Assembly (NCBI GenBank): GCA_016185185.1
Contig: JACPOD010000013.1
Location: forward strand, 34,868-98,867
Source: Sphingobacteriales bacterium
GTDB lineage: Bacteria; Bacteroidota; Bacteroidia; Chitinophagales; Chitinophagaceae
DNA: 64,000 bases
Reading direction: 5' to 3'
Below are positions 9,170 to 18,800 of the stretch, piece by piece (position 1 is the stretch's first letter; every line of letters starts with the position of its first letter). Under the pieces are notes generated by a model. It was not told where the DNA came from. It saw nothing but the letters and a program-made list of their open reading frames with translations, and made no database searches. Made by a program: the position numbers and the translations under genes.

Positions 9170-9889
9170 TCATTTCTTCCACTTTCTTAATTGATTAAGC
9201 AATGCCCGCAAATCTTTGGGAGGTTCTGCGGTAAGTACCATTTCTATTCCATCAGCATCTTTAAAAATTAATTGATAGGAATGTAAGGCGAGACGGTTGA
9301 GTATCGGTCTTTCTTCTTCTTCTTTGATGGATAGATTAAATTTCTTTTTAAAAGAGGACAGTAATACTGGTTTGCCATCTCCGTACATATCATCACACAC
9401 GATGGGGGTGCCCATATGCAGCATGTGCACCCGTATCTGGTGTGTTCTGCCGGTGTGTATCTGAAACTTGATCCAGCTGTATAAACCAAATTCTTCCAGC
9501 ACTTCATAATCAGTGATGGAATTTTTTCCTTTACGGTGTACAACCATCTTTCCTTTTACAACGGAATGTTCGGCGATGGCCGCTTCAATGGTGCCAACTT
9601 TATTTGGTAAACTGCCATTTACCAAACCCAAATAAAATTTCTGCACTTCCCTCCCTTCAAATAATTGTGATAAATATTTGTGTGTGCTTTCATTTTTAGC
9701 AAAAATAATTACACCACTGGTGTCTCTGTCCAAACGATGCACCACAAAAATGTTCCCGTATTTTTCTTTTAAGAGTTGCTTGAGTGAAATTTCTTTTTGC
9801 TCACGGTCGGGTACTGTTAACAACCCTGCCGGTTTATTGATGGCAACAAAATTTTCGTTTTCAAAAATTATATCTATACCGGGTTTCAT
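9170..9889 (-). CDS. RluA-family pseudouridine synthase
   Basis: 239 aa, minus strand. The catalytic motif HRLDRDTSGVIIFAKN contains the essential Asp. It is followed by YLGLVNG, and by HTGRTHQIRVHMLHMGTPIVCDDMYG, the RluA/RluC/RluD signature. The N-terminal S4 domain found in RluC and RluD is absent, so this is the short RluA-like form that modifies uridine in rRNA or tRNA. Its stop codon abuts the dinB stop with no spacing (TGATCA holds both). It lies downstream of the RsuA-type synthase gene on the same strand with a 17-nt gap, suggesting cotranscription. Confidence 0.9.
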   Translation of the reverse strand: MKPGIDIIFENENFVAINKPAGLLTVPDREQKEISLKQLLKEKYGNIFVVHRLDRDTSGVIIFAKNESTHKYLSQLFEGREVQKFYLGLVNGSLPNKVGTIEAAIAEHSVVKGKMVVHRKGKNSITDYEVLEEFGLYSWIKFQIHTGRTHQIRVHMLHMGTPIVCDDMYGDGKPVLLSSFKKKFNLSIKEEEERPILNRLALHSYQLIFKDADGIEMVLTAEPPKDLRALLNQLRKWKK

Positions 9890-9906
9890 ATCTGATTTTG
9901 GAAGTT

Positions 9907-10983
9907 TTATTCCTTCTTCCCCTTTGGGGAAGGTTGGGATGGGGCTGTTTTGTTTTTAGTAAACGAAGCATTCATGAATTTTAATAAACGAATTTCTTTT
10001 TCATTGAGGAAACGCCATTTACCACGATCCACATTTTTCTTGGTGAGGTTGGCATACATTACCCGGTCCAGGTTGCGAACATCATAACCCAGCGCTTCAA
10101 ATATGCGGCGAACAATGCGGTTGCGTCCACTGTGTATTTCTATACCCACAATACTTTTATCTTTTGGGTCGTAGGCCAATGAATCAGGCGCAATAAAGCC
10201 GTCATCGAGGTTGATGCCTGATAATATTTTATCAAAATCTTTTTTAAGCAAAGGTTTATCTAACCTTACTTCATAAATCTTTTTTACCTGGAAACTCGGG
10301 TGCGAAAGTTTCTGTGCCAGTTCACCATCATTGGTCAGTAATAAAACACCGGTGGTATTGCGGTCTAATCTTCCTACCGGATATACTCTTTCAGGCGTTG
10401 CATATTTCACAATATCTAACACGGTTTTTCTTCCCTGCGGGTCGGTGGTAGAAGTGATATAGTCTTTGGGTTTATTAAGCAGGATATAAACAAGGTTGTG
10501 CTGTAAATGAATTTTTTTACCATTCACTTTTATTTCTTCGCTGCCGGTTACTTTAAACCCCGGCTCAGTAATCACTTTACCATTCACTGTTACTTTCCCT
10601 GCTTTCACTATCTCTGCTGCTTCACGCCGTGCACTAATGCCACAATGTGCAATGTATTTGTTGAGCGGCATTTGTTCATTGGTTTCTTTACGGGTTATCT
10701 CTGGCCGCTTAATATTTTTGGCTTTATAGCTTTGGTTATTATCTGGTGCAGAACGCTGGCGGTTGACCGTTGGCCGTTGGCCGTCTTTTGAAAACTTATT
10801 TCTATCTTCTGACATACGGCTTCGTATTTCTTCCTTCCGCTTTCTTTCTTCCGCTTTTTTATTGTCAAAAAAAGCTTCTCTTTCTTTTTTGATCTTTCTT
10901 TTTTCCTGCTTTAGCTGTTCCTTCTTTTTGGCACCCGCTACTTTGGGTTTAATAAATTTTTGAAAGCCGCCTTGTTTGCTCAT
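9907..10983 (-). CDS. RsuA/RluB-family pseudouridine synthase with basic N-terminal extension
   Basis: 358 aa. The first 105 residues are a low-complexity Lys/Arg/Glu extension (KKEQLKQEKRKIKKEREAF), likely RNA-binding. An S4 domain follows (MPLNKYIAHCGISARREAAEIVKAGKVTVNG). The catalytic part has PVGRLDRNTTGVLLLTNDGEL with the nucleophile Asp, and SGRNRIVRRIFEALGYDV. This is the RluB/RluE/RsuA class acting on rRNA. Two dispersed repeats are read in frame: a TTGACCGTTGGCC copy in the extension (residues about 67-75) and a CCCC/GGGG palindrome at the C-terminus (PSQPSPKGKKE). Confidence 0.88.
   Translation of the reverse strand: MSKQGGFQKFIKPKVAGAKKKEQLKQEKRKIKKEREAFFDNKKAEERKRKEEIRSRMSEDRNKFSKDGQRPTVNRQRSAPDNNQSYKAKNIKRPEITRKETNEQMPLNKYIAHCGISARREAAEIVKAGKVTVNGKVITEPGFKVTGSEEIKVNGKKIHLQHNLVYILLNKPKDYITSTTDPQGRKTVLDIVKYATPERVYPVGRLDRNTTGVLLLTNDGELAQKLSHPSFQVKKIYEVRLDKPLLKKDFDKILSGINLDDGFIAPDSLAYDPKDKSIVGIEIHSGRNRIVRRIFEALGYDVRNLDRVMYANLTKKNVDRGKWRFLNEKEIRLLKFMNASFTKNKTAPSQPSPKGKKE
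9916..9945 (-). repeat. Palindromic G/C-run element, in-frame at C-terminus of rluB-like gene
   Basis: CTTCCCC-TTT-GGGGAAG hairpin followed by GTTGGGATGGGG. Read on the minus strand it encodes the tail PSQPSPKG. It is a member of the dispersed family A (see 33453-33540). Confidence 0.7.
10757..10785 (-). repeat. TTGAC-type tandem word repeat inside rluB-like gene
   Basis: GGTTGACCGTTGGCCGTTGG contains three 7-nt variants of TTGACCG/TTGGCCG. It is in frame and encodes RPTVNRQR on the minus strand. Related copies lie in hisS (26793-26826) and argB (60924-60950). Confidence 0.6.
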
Positions 10984-11053
10984 GTTGAAGTAGTTTGTCC
11001 TCAGGACTCTTTAGAGCTGTTTTACAACAGTAGTGATTATTTTGCTTTGCACA

Positions 11054-11085
11054 GAGTGAACCACTCTTTAAGGAGTGGCTCACTC
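11054..11085. repeat. Inverted repeat upstream of the sensor kinase
   Basis: GAGTGAACCACTC / GAGTGGCTCACTC forms a 13-bp imperfect stem with a 6-nt loop in the 248-nt gap between the divergent rluB-like and sensor kinase genes. No T tract follows, so it is more likely a dispersed palindrome or operator than a terminator. Confidence 0.5.
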
Positions 11086-11231
11086 TTGCGGCGCTGCGAA
11101 GATAAGAAAACAACTCCTGTTATTTAAAATTGCTTTACCGGGCATTATGTTATCAAATGAAATAGAATTATATTGAGTTAATTTTTTAACCGGCTAACCT
11201 GTACACTATAAAAAAATAAGAGCTGGCGCCC

Positions 11232-14200
11232 ATGCAAATAAGCTTAAAACTTATTGTTCCCCTATTTATTTTTTCTGCCTGTGGTAAATTAAAATATACT
11301 GCTGAAGAAACTATGCCCGGTATATATGATAAACCCATTTCTTTTACCCTGGATACCATAAAAGGTTATTCCATCAATCCAATAACCGGTGATTCAATAA
11401 AACCATTAATAAATTCACTTGGCGATACCATTCAAACTGGTGTTTCACTTTTACTAAAAGCATCAATGGCGGATGCAGGAAAAATAACCAGGCCCGCTAT
11501 CAGCAAATATTTTATTGAGCAGGAAAAATTAGCAGGCACTAACATACACCCTGTGCAGGGTAAACCCCAAACCGTTGCAGGTGATACAATTGATTTTAAA
11601 AATAACCTTGACATAAAAAACGTAAGTAATGTAATAAATGTTACCGGGCAAATAAAACCGCTGCATGAACCACCACCGGTAAAAACTTTGCCATTGCGTT
11701 TTAAAGACGGGGCCACCACCAACATCCAATACCTGCAGGTGGAACAGGGTTTGAGTTATCCTTTCGTTCACTCCATCCTCATTGATAAAAAAGGGTATTT
11801 GTGGTTTGGGCTCGATGGCAACGGGCTTTGTAAATATGATGGCATCCGTATTACCAACTATACACAAAAAGATGGTTTGCCCAATAACAATATAACATCG
11901 CTTTTGGAAGACAGCAGCGGTAATTTATGGATTGGCAGCGATGGGGGGCTTTGTGTATATGATGGAAAAAATATGATGCTATACTCAAAGAAAAACGGTT
12001 TCCCCGGAAATGTAGTAAATACATTGTATAAAGATAAATATGGAAATATCTGGATTAGCGGCAATGAAATTGGCAACATCCGCTATGATGGAAAAAAATT
12101 CTATGAGTCTGTTAACATAGCAAAACTCCCCGCGGATATTGCGTATTTATTTTTTACAGATAGCCGGGGCAATGAATGGTTCAGGACAAAAACGGGACTG
12201 GCAAAATTTGATGGCACCCATTTTATTAATTTTCCTTTTAATAAAATTGGAATTAATGGTGGCATTTATAAAATAATTGAGGATAGTAAAGGTTTTATAT
12301 GGGTGGCGACAGATTTTAATGGTGTATATAAATATGACGGGGAAAAATTTATCCATTATACTGATAGAGAAGGAATGTCAGCAAATTCAATCATGTCGCT
12401 GACAAATGATAAAAATGGGAACATATGGATTGGTACAAGGTATAACGGTATTAATAAATTTAACGGCAATCAATTTACCAACTATGGCATTGCAGAAGGG
12501 CTTACCAGTAATGCCATAAGTCAGCTTGTTGAAGATGGCAAAGGCAATATATGGTGTGGTACCCAGGGTGGCGGGGTAAATAAACTCCATGATGAGGGGT
12601 TTAAAGAAATAGTGCAGATGGGCCAACTGGGTAACAGCCGGGTAAGGCCTGTTATAAAAGATGCACAGGGGGATTTGTGGTTGGGAACGGAAACAGGTAA
12701 TACTTTTAAATACGATGGTAAAAATATAAGCCACTATATTATCGATGATGTAATACCGCATTATGGATTAAGGTCAATACTGGCTGATAAAAAAAATAAT
12801 TTATGGTTTGGCTATACGGATGATGGCGGCTTATTTAAATATGATGGCAAACAATTTTTGCATTACACTGCGGCAAGTGGGTTACAGGCAGGTAGAATTA
12901 TGTCAATTGCTGAAGACAGGAACGGGGTTATTTGGCTCGGTGCATTTAATGGAGGCATAAATAAACTGGAAGGCAATACCTTTTCTTATTATAGCGAAAA
13001 AGAAAAGCTATCCAGCAAAAATATTTTTAGCATACTTCAGGATAAAAAAGGGAACCTGTGGTTTGGTACTGATGGCGGGGGTGTAATTAAATATGATGGG
13101 GAAAAATTTATTACCTATTCCGGGCGGGAAGGTTTTTTTGGTAAAGCAGTAACTGAAATTACAGAAGATGAAGAAGGGAATTTGTGGATGGCAACCTTGG
13201 GCGCCGGTGTATGTAAGTTTGATGGTAAATCTTTTACTTATTATACCCAGAAGCAGGGCTTAAGTTATAATGATGTATGGTCGTTAAAAGAAGATAGTGC
13301 CGGGCAGTTTTGGGCAGGTACGGATAAAGGGTTGTCTGTTTTAATTCCGCAAAAAGATTCATTGCATCAAACAAAAAACAATTATTCCCTTTACAGTTTT
13401 GGTTTGCAGGATGGGTTAAAGGCAACCGATTTTAATTTACACAGCGTTTGTATTGATAATAATAACCGCATCTGGTGGGGTACCAGTAAAGCATTAATCA
13501 CCCGGGATTTAAATACACCATATATTGCTTCTTCACCACAAACGTTAACCCTGCAGCATATTGATATTAACGGAAAGTTTTATGATTTTAAAAGTATTAC
13601 TGACAGCAACAATAAAAAAATTTCATTTACTGATGTAAAACCGTTTACAAATTACCCGCAAAATTTAGTGCTGCATTATAACCAAAACCATATTACTTTT
13701 TATTTTTCTGCCATTGACTGGGCGGCGCCTGATAAAATAAAATACAGTTACCGCTTAGTTGGATTGGATGATAAATGGAGTAACCCATCTGAAGAGCCAC
13801 AGGCAGATTATCGCAATCTTGGTTATGGTAATTACGAATTGCAGTTAAAAGCCATTGGGCAATCACAGGTATGGACGGAGCCATTTATTTATTCATTTAC
13901 AATTACACCGGCCTGGTGGCAAACCTTATGGTTTAAAATATTGGTGGTGCTGTTAAGTATGGTGCTTGCACTTTTTATTTCGTGGCAGGTTTATTTAGCC
14001 AGGTTAAGAAAACAAAAAGTACAATTAGAAAAACAATTAGCGGTGCAAATGGAGCGGCAACGTATCTCATCTGAAATGCATGATGATATCGGCGCTGGCC
14101 TTTCAGGTGTACGGTTATTAACAGAGATGACAAAACATAAATTAAAAGAAACAACAGCGAACAGTGATATTGATAGGATTTACGATTCAGTAGGGGAGAT

Positions 14201-14648
14201 ATCAGCAAAAATGAAAGAAGTGATCTGGAGTTTGAATACAGAGAATGACAGCCTCAGCAGTTTGATTGCCTATTTGCAAAAGCAAGCAAGGCAGATGATG
14301 GAACATTATCCCGGCAAGTTTACCATCTCACTCCCCGAAATAATTCCCGATACAAAAATTAGTGGTGAAGTAAGAAGGCAGGTTTATCTTTCAGTAAAAG
14401 AAGCCCTGCATAATATCATCAAACATTCCGGTGCCAATGATGTGTGGATGGATATTAAATGCAGTGATAAACTGTATATCACCATAGCAGATAATGGTAA
14501 AGGCATGGATACAAATGAAGATAGCCCCGGTGGTAACGGTTTAAAAAATATGCGTAAAAGGATGGAGCAACTCAAGGGGAAATTTTTTATTAAAAATGGC
14601 AATGGTGTTACCCTTACATTTGAAATACCCTTTAATTCAACTTTATGA
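11232..14648 (+). CDS. Beta-propeller sensor histidine kinase (NarL-type, HisKA_3)
   Basis: 1138 aa. A lipobox-like SAC-G near residue 17 suggests an exported N-terminus. Residues about 175-760 carry many copies of a two-bladed-propeller unit (xxGNLWIGTxGGGVxKYDGKxFxxYT), as in Reg_prop domains. A Y_Y_Y-like domain follows (KYSYRLVGLDDKW ... NYELQLKA). One membrane span lies near 897-918. The HisKA_3 phosphoacceptor is RQRISSEMHDDIGAGLSGVRL (His near 949). The HATPase domain has ADNGKGMD and GNGLKNMRKRM. It lacks the receiver and AraC domains of hybrid two-component systems. It overlaps the response regulator by 4 nt (ATGA), so the two are a cognate pair. The signal is unknown. Confidence 0.9.
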   Translation: MQISLKLIVPLFIFSACGKLKYTAEETMPGIYDKPISFTLDTIKGYSINPITGDSIKPLINSLGDTIQTGVSLLLKASMADAGKITRPAISKYFIEQEKLAGTNIHPVQGKPQTVAGDTIDFKNNLDIKNVSNVINVTGQIKPLHEPPPVKTLPLRFKDGATTNIQYLQVEQGLSYPFVHSILIDKKGYLWFGLDGNGLCKYDGIRITNYTQKDGLPNNNITSLLEDSSGNLWIGSDGGLCVYDGKNMMLYSKKNGFPGNVVNTLYKDKYGNIWISGNEIGNIRYDGKKFYESVNIAKLPADIAYLFFTDSRGNEWFRTKTGLAKFDGTHFINFPFNKIGINGGIYKIIEDSKGFIWVATDFNGVYKYDGEKFIHYTDREGMSANSIMSLTNDKNGNIWIGTRYNGINKFNGNQFTNYGIAEGLTSNAISQLVEDGKGNIWCGTQGGGVNKLHDEGFKEIVQMGQLGNSRVRPVIKDAQGDLWLGTETGNTFKYDGKNISHYIIDDVIPHYGLRSILADKKNNLWFGYTDDGGLFKYDGKQFLHYTAASGLQAGRIMSIAEDRNGVIWLGAFNGGINKLEGNTFSYYSEKEKLSSKNIFSILQDKKGNLWFGTDGGGVIKYDGEKFITYSGREGFFGKAVTEITEDEEGNLWMATLGAGVCKFDGKSFTYYTQKQGLSYNDVWSLKEDSAGQFWAGTDKGLSVLIPQKDSLHQTKNNYSLYSFGLQDGLKATDFNLHSVCIDNNNRIWWGTSKALITRDLNTPYIASSPQTLTLQHIDINGKFYDFKSITDSNNKKISFTDVKPFTNYPQNLVLHYNQNHITFYFSAIDWAAPDKIKYSYRLVGLDDKWSNPSEEPQADYRNLGYGNYELQLKAIGQSQVWTEPFIYSFTITPAWWQTLWFKILVVLLSMVLALFISWQVYLARLRKQKVQLEKQLAVQMERQRISSEMHDDIGAGLSGVRLLTEMTKHKLKETTANSDIDRIYDSVGEISAKMKEVIWSLNTENDSLSSLIAYLQKQARQMMEHYPGKFTISLPEIIPDTKISGEVRRQVYLSVKEALHNIIKHSGANDVWMDIKCSDKLYITIADNGKGMDTNEDSPGGNGLKNMRKRMEQLKGKFFIKNGNGVTLTFEIPFNSTL

Positions 14649-15268
14649 TTACAATTGCTATTATTGAAGATAATGAACAGTTTCGCCGGAGCCTGGAAGC
14701 CATCATCGGCACACAAAACGATTTTGTTCTTGCTGCTACTTTCGACAGTGCAGAAAAAGCATTGCCTGCATTATTACAAAACCCTCCTGATATTGTTATA
14801 TCGGATATTAGTTTGCCCGGCATCAAAGGAACAGCACTGATTGTACAGCTTAAGGATAAATTGCCGCAAACACAGTTTATGGTGTGCAGCATACACGATG
14901 ATAACGATACCATTTTTGAAGCGTTGAAATGCGGCGCATCCGGATATATATTAAAGGATCCTGTTACAGCAGATGAAATTATTAAAGCCATCAGGGATTT
15001 ATACAATGGCGGCTCGCCCATGAGTCCGTATATAGCAAGGAAAGTGATTACCACATTTCAAAAACCGGTGATGAATGAAGAAGGTTTTTTATTAAGTACA
15101 AGGGAAAAAGAAGTGCTGGAATTATTATCAAAAGGATTGATGTATAAAGAAATTGGCGAAAAACTTGGCATTACTCATGAAACAGTTAAAAAACATCTGA
15201 AAAATATTTATCAAAAACTCCATGTGCAAAATAAGATTGAAGCACTAAACAAATTTAAACTGCTGTAA
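14645..15268 (+). CDS. NarL/FixJ-family response regulator
   Basis: 207 aa. The receiver domain (about 1-120) has acidic residues IIEDNEQFR near the start, the phosphoacceptor in IVISDISLPG (Asp near 54) and a lysine in YILKDP. The C-terminal GerE/LuxR helix-turn-helix is LSTREKEVLELLSKGLMYKEIGEKLGITHETVKKHLKNIYQKL. The start overlaps the kinase stop (ATGA), giving translational coupling. It is expected to bind DNA as a dimer when phosphorylated. Its targets may include the neighbouring surface protein gene, which is inference from position only. Confidence 0.95.
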   Translation: MITIAIIEDNEQFRRSLEAIIGTQNDFVLAATFDSAEKALPALLQNPPDIVISDISLPGIKGTALIVQLKDKLPQTQFMVCSIHDDNDTIFEALKCGASGYILKDPVTADEIIKAIRDLYNGGSPMSPYIARKVITTFQKPVMNEEGFLLSTREKEVLELLSKGLMYKEIGEKLGITHETVKKHLKNIYQKLHVQNKIEALNKFKLL

Positions 15269-15293
15269 AGTTGAATTAATTTTGAGCAAACTA

Positions 15294-15362
15294 TAAACCT
15301 CACAGGTCTGTTAAAGCTCTTAAACTTATTCGGCCACTCTGACAAGACCTGTTAGGTTTTTA
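15294..15362. repeat. Long inverted repeat downstream of the response regulator
   Basis: AAACCTCACAGGTCTGTTAA near 15296 is mirrored by GACAAGACCTGTTAGGTTTTT ending near 15361. The arms are separated by about 30 nt, with a T run at the end. It may terminate the two-component operon or be a dispersed palindrome. Confidence 0.45.
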
Positions 15363-15417
15363 TGTTACAGAATAAAGTTGAAATACTAAACAAGTTCTGC
15401 ATAATGTAATCCTGTGT

Positions 15418-15435
15418 ATTCCCCGAAAGGGGAAT
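15418..15435. repeat. ATTCCCC-GAAA-GGGGAAT palindrome (left copy)
   Basis: Perfect 7-bp palindrome with a 4-nt loop, upstream of the orphan HTH gene. A near-identical copy lies just after that gene at 15695-15712, and both continue with TG. It is either a repeat pair bounding the gene or a pair of operator sites. Confidence 0.55.
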
Positions 15436-15493
15436 TGTTAGTTTCATTTGCTCCCCGCATTTTTACATCTTCATTTATTATACCCGTTACTTA

Positions 15494-15691
15494 ATGAAAG
15501 AATCTATTTATTTACTCACGGAACGGGAGAAGGAAGTAATGCAATTACTGGCTGCAGGCCTGACCTATGAAAAGATAGCCCTTCAACTGGAAGTGAGTCA
15601 TCAAACCGTTAAAATGCATCTTAAGAATATTTACCGTAAGCTTGAAGTGGGAAATAAAATTGAAGCGCTGCAAAAAGTAAAACTGATCTGA
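15494..15691 (+). CDS. Orphan LuxR/GerE helix-turn-helix protein
   Basis: 65 aa, consisting only of a GerE DNA-binding domain: LTEREKEVMQLLAAGLTYEKIALQLEVSHQTVKMHLKNIYRKLEVGNKIEALQKVKLI. It lines up along its whole length with the C-terminus of the response regulator 225 nt upstream (same NKIEALxKxKL ending), so it looks like a duplicated tail without the receiver. It could act as a constitutive or dominant-negative DNA binder, or be a degrading duplicate. An ATG start is present. Two ATTCCCC palindromes bracket it. Confidence 0.65.
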   Translation: MKESIYLLTEREKEVMQLLAAGLTYEKIALQLEVSHQTVKMHLKNIYRKLEVGNKIEALQKVKLI

Positions 15692-15694
15692 TGC

Positions 15695-15712
15695 ATTCCC
15701 CGAACGGGGAAT
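15695..15712. repeat. ATTCCCC-GAAC-GGGGAAT palindrome (right copy)
   Basis: Second copy of the palindrome, starting 4 nt after the orphan HTH stop. It differs from the left copy only in one loop base. Confidence 0.55.
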
Positions 15713-15885
15713 TGTGCAGGTTAATATTTTACTTCATTTTTATAGTTGATTCAGAAAAGGGTGTTTTCCCCTTTCATTTTCCCGCCATTTTCCTGTTGAA
15801 TTCCGGCTCACTTATGGATTACTTGCACCAGTATTTTTTTATACCTCTAAGCCACCGGCATATTCATCATTCCAAAACCTCTTTT

Positions 15886-18800
15886 ATGAGAAAAGCAATT
15901 TTACTCTCTTTATTAGTTTTTAGCAGTGCCGTTTCATTTACGCAAACCAGTTATTATGTAAATGATAATAGTTCAACCGGCGATGTATTTACTTCCGGGA
16001 CAGGGAGTAACAGCAATTCCGGAACTGTATCTGCACCCTTTGCAACATTGCAATATGCGATCACACAATCTTCAGCAGGCGATATCATATATGTGGATGC
16101 TGGAACATATACAGGACAAGTTACTATTGATAAAGGCCTTACCATCATTGGTGCAGGGCAGTCACTTACTTTTATTACAAACACTTCTCAGCTTGTTGCC
16201 CCTCCAGGACCTTTTGCGGAGTATGCATTAATTCAAACAACACAGGGAATAGGTGATGTTAATATACGAGATATAACTGCGACCAATGGTACCATTGGCG
16301 ATGGACATACCATTATGATACAAAGTGGTGGAAGTGTTAAAAATTGTAGACTTTTAAATGGTGGGCAGGGAATTTTCTTCCGCATACCTGATGCAACTGT
16401 AAAAACATGTTTAAGCGAAAACAATACTATTGAACCCACCGGTATTGGTATTAATTGCCAGGGCAGTGGGTTAACAGCAACTATAAAAAACAATACTATC
16501 AGTAAAGCTTCCTCTTTTTATTCAGGAATTTTTGCCGGGTTAGATTTTGGTCCTTTACCAAAACTCACGATTCAAAATAATATCATCAATAATTATTTTG
16601 GTGATGGAATGCTTGTAGCCAGCTTTAATGGTACTTACACATCAAACAGCATAACAGGTACTGGTACTTTTGCCATCAACAGAAATGGCAATGGAGGTAA
16701 TACACCAATAGCCACCTGTAACTGGTTTGGTAGTTCTAATGCCGGTACCGTTGCTTCCAAAATAAGCGGTACCGTTCTTTATTCGCCTTTTCTTACTAGC
16801 GGAACTGATAATAGCAGCGATCTTGGTTTCCAGCCTGCTGCTGCATGCGGGACCGGAAATACCTATTATGTGAATGATAACAGTACAACGGGCGATGTAT
16901 TTACAAATACAGCAGGTAATGATGCTAATGCAGGGACAGCAACTGCGCCTTTTGCCACCATTCAGTATGCAGTAAATATAGCAGCAGCCAATGATATTAT
17001 TTATGTTGATGCAGGTACGTATACAGAACAGGTGACAATTACAAAGGGGTTAACAATTATAGGAGCAGGGCAAAACGCAACGTCAATTCTTAAGCCAGCA
17101 GTAACAGTAGCACCTCCGGGTTCCTTTCCAGAGCAGGGTGTTATTCAAACAGCACAAAATATAGGTGATGTAAATATTAAAGATGTATCGGTAACTGGCG
17201 ATTATAATGTGGGAGTTACACCCATCATCATTCAAAGCAGCGGCAGTGTAAGAAATTGTAAACTGCAAAGTGGTAACCAGGGATTATTTGTGCGAATTGA
17301 TGCTGCAATAAATCCCGGGGCTAAAACATTTTCTATTGAAGGAAATACAATTCAGGCTGAATATATTGCTGTGAATGTTGAGGGTACCAGTTTGCATGCA
17401 ATTCTTTCTAATAATACATTGGCTGCTTCAAATGCCGGTTTCTCAGTAGGTATTTTTGCCGGAATGGATTTTGGAATCCTTAATCGTATCACAGCGACTA
17501 ATAATTTATTCAGTAACTATCTTTCTTCAGGCATATGGGTTAATGCCAATAATGCAAGCATTACACAAAATGCGTTTGTTGGAACAGGGGCATCTGCAAT
17601 TAACCGAACCGGAGGCGCTAATGTTACGGCAAACTGTAACTGGTATGGTACTGCCAATGCTTCATCTATTGTAAACAAAGTAAATACAGGGGTTAATTAT
17701 TATCCGTGGTATATTGATGGTACTGATGCAAGCAGCCAGGCAGGGTTTCAACATTATGGTGAATTATGCGGTGCCGGTTCCAATGTTTATTATGTAAATG
17801 ATGGCAGCACAACCGGTGACTTATTTACAACAACCATTGGTAATGATGCCAATGCAGGCACCTCGCCTGCGTCTCCTTTAGCAACAGTAAATGCAGCACT
17901 AACATTAGCATCACCCGGTGCTGCTATATATGTAGATGCCGGAACCTATTCACAGAATATTACTATTGGTAAACAGGTTCAGATTATTGGAACGAATTAT
18001 AATGTATCCCCTAATAGCGCATCTGACCCGTTACTGCTCAATCCTGTTCGTAATGCGGAATCAATCATAGATGCCTCAACATGGACCATAGGTGCTGATG
18101 GAATAAGTATGACAGGGTTAACATTTACTCCAACGGGTAATGCAGTTATACTTAACAACGCTGCTTTTGGAAGTATTACAATCAACAGAAACAGGGTGAG
18201 GATAAACAGCATATTCCCGGCATTCTTTTTCTTAGGATCTGGTACAGGTACAAGTGTTTCCGGAAATGTTAACTGGGGTTTGACGATTTCAGAAAACAGG
18301 TTTGAAAAAGAAGATGCTTCTTCAGGAAACTCAATAAGGGTAAACCGTTTTGGCAGCGTAAATATTTACAATAATTCATTTGTTGTAACGGGTTCAACGG
18401 TGCGGACACAAAACAGTTTAGCAATTGGCAATAATGGTGTTGTTCCATATTTATTTATAAATAATAACACGTTTGACAGGGCGGCAACAGCGATAAACAC
18501 AAACAGCTTGGGTTACACGACTGTTAATAACAACAAGTTCATTAATACCTCTACTGCTTTTTTAGGAAATAATTTATTTGCTGAATCATCCGATGTTTCA
18601 TTCCTCAATAATACACTTGATGGTAGTGCTGGTATTTTCCCATTTGTACAATACACACGACAGGCAGGCGATGCTACAGGAGCTTCTTCTTCTTTTACAG
18701 CAGAAGGCAACACGATTACAGGAACTGCTGTTGCAGGCACTACAACCTTGTTGGGGAGCATGAATTTAATTTTTGCAAACAGCGTTTTAAATCAGTCATT

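Noticed and set aside
10507-10963. Plus-strand ORFs over the rluB-like gene
   Set aside because: Shadows of a strongly supported minus-strand pseudouridine synthase.
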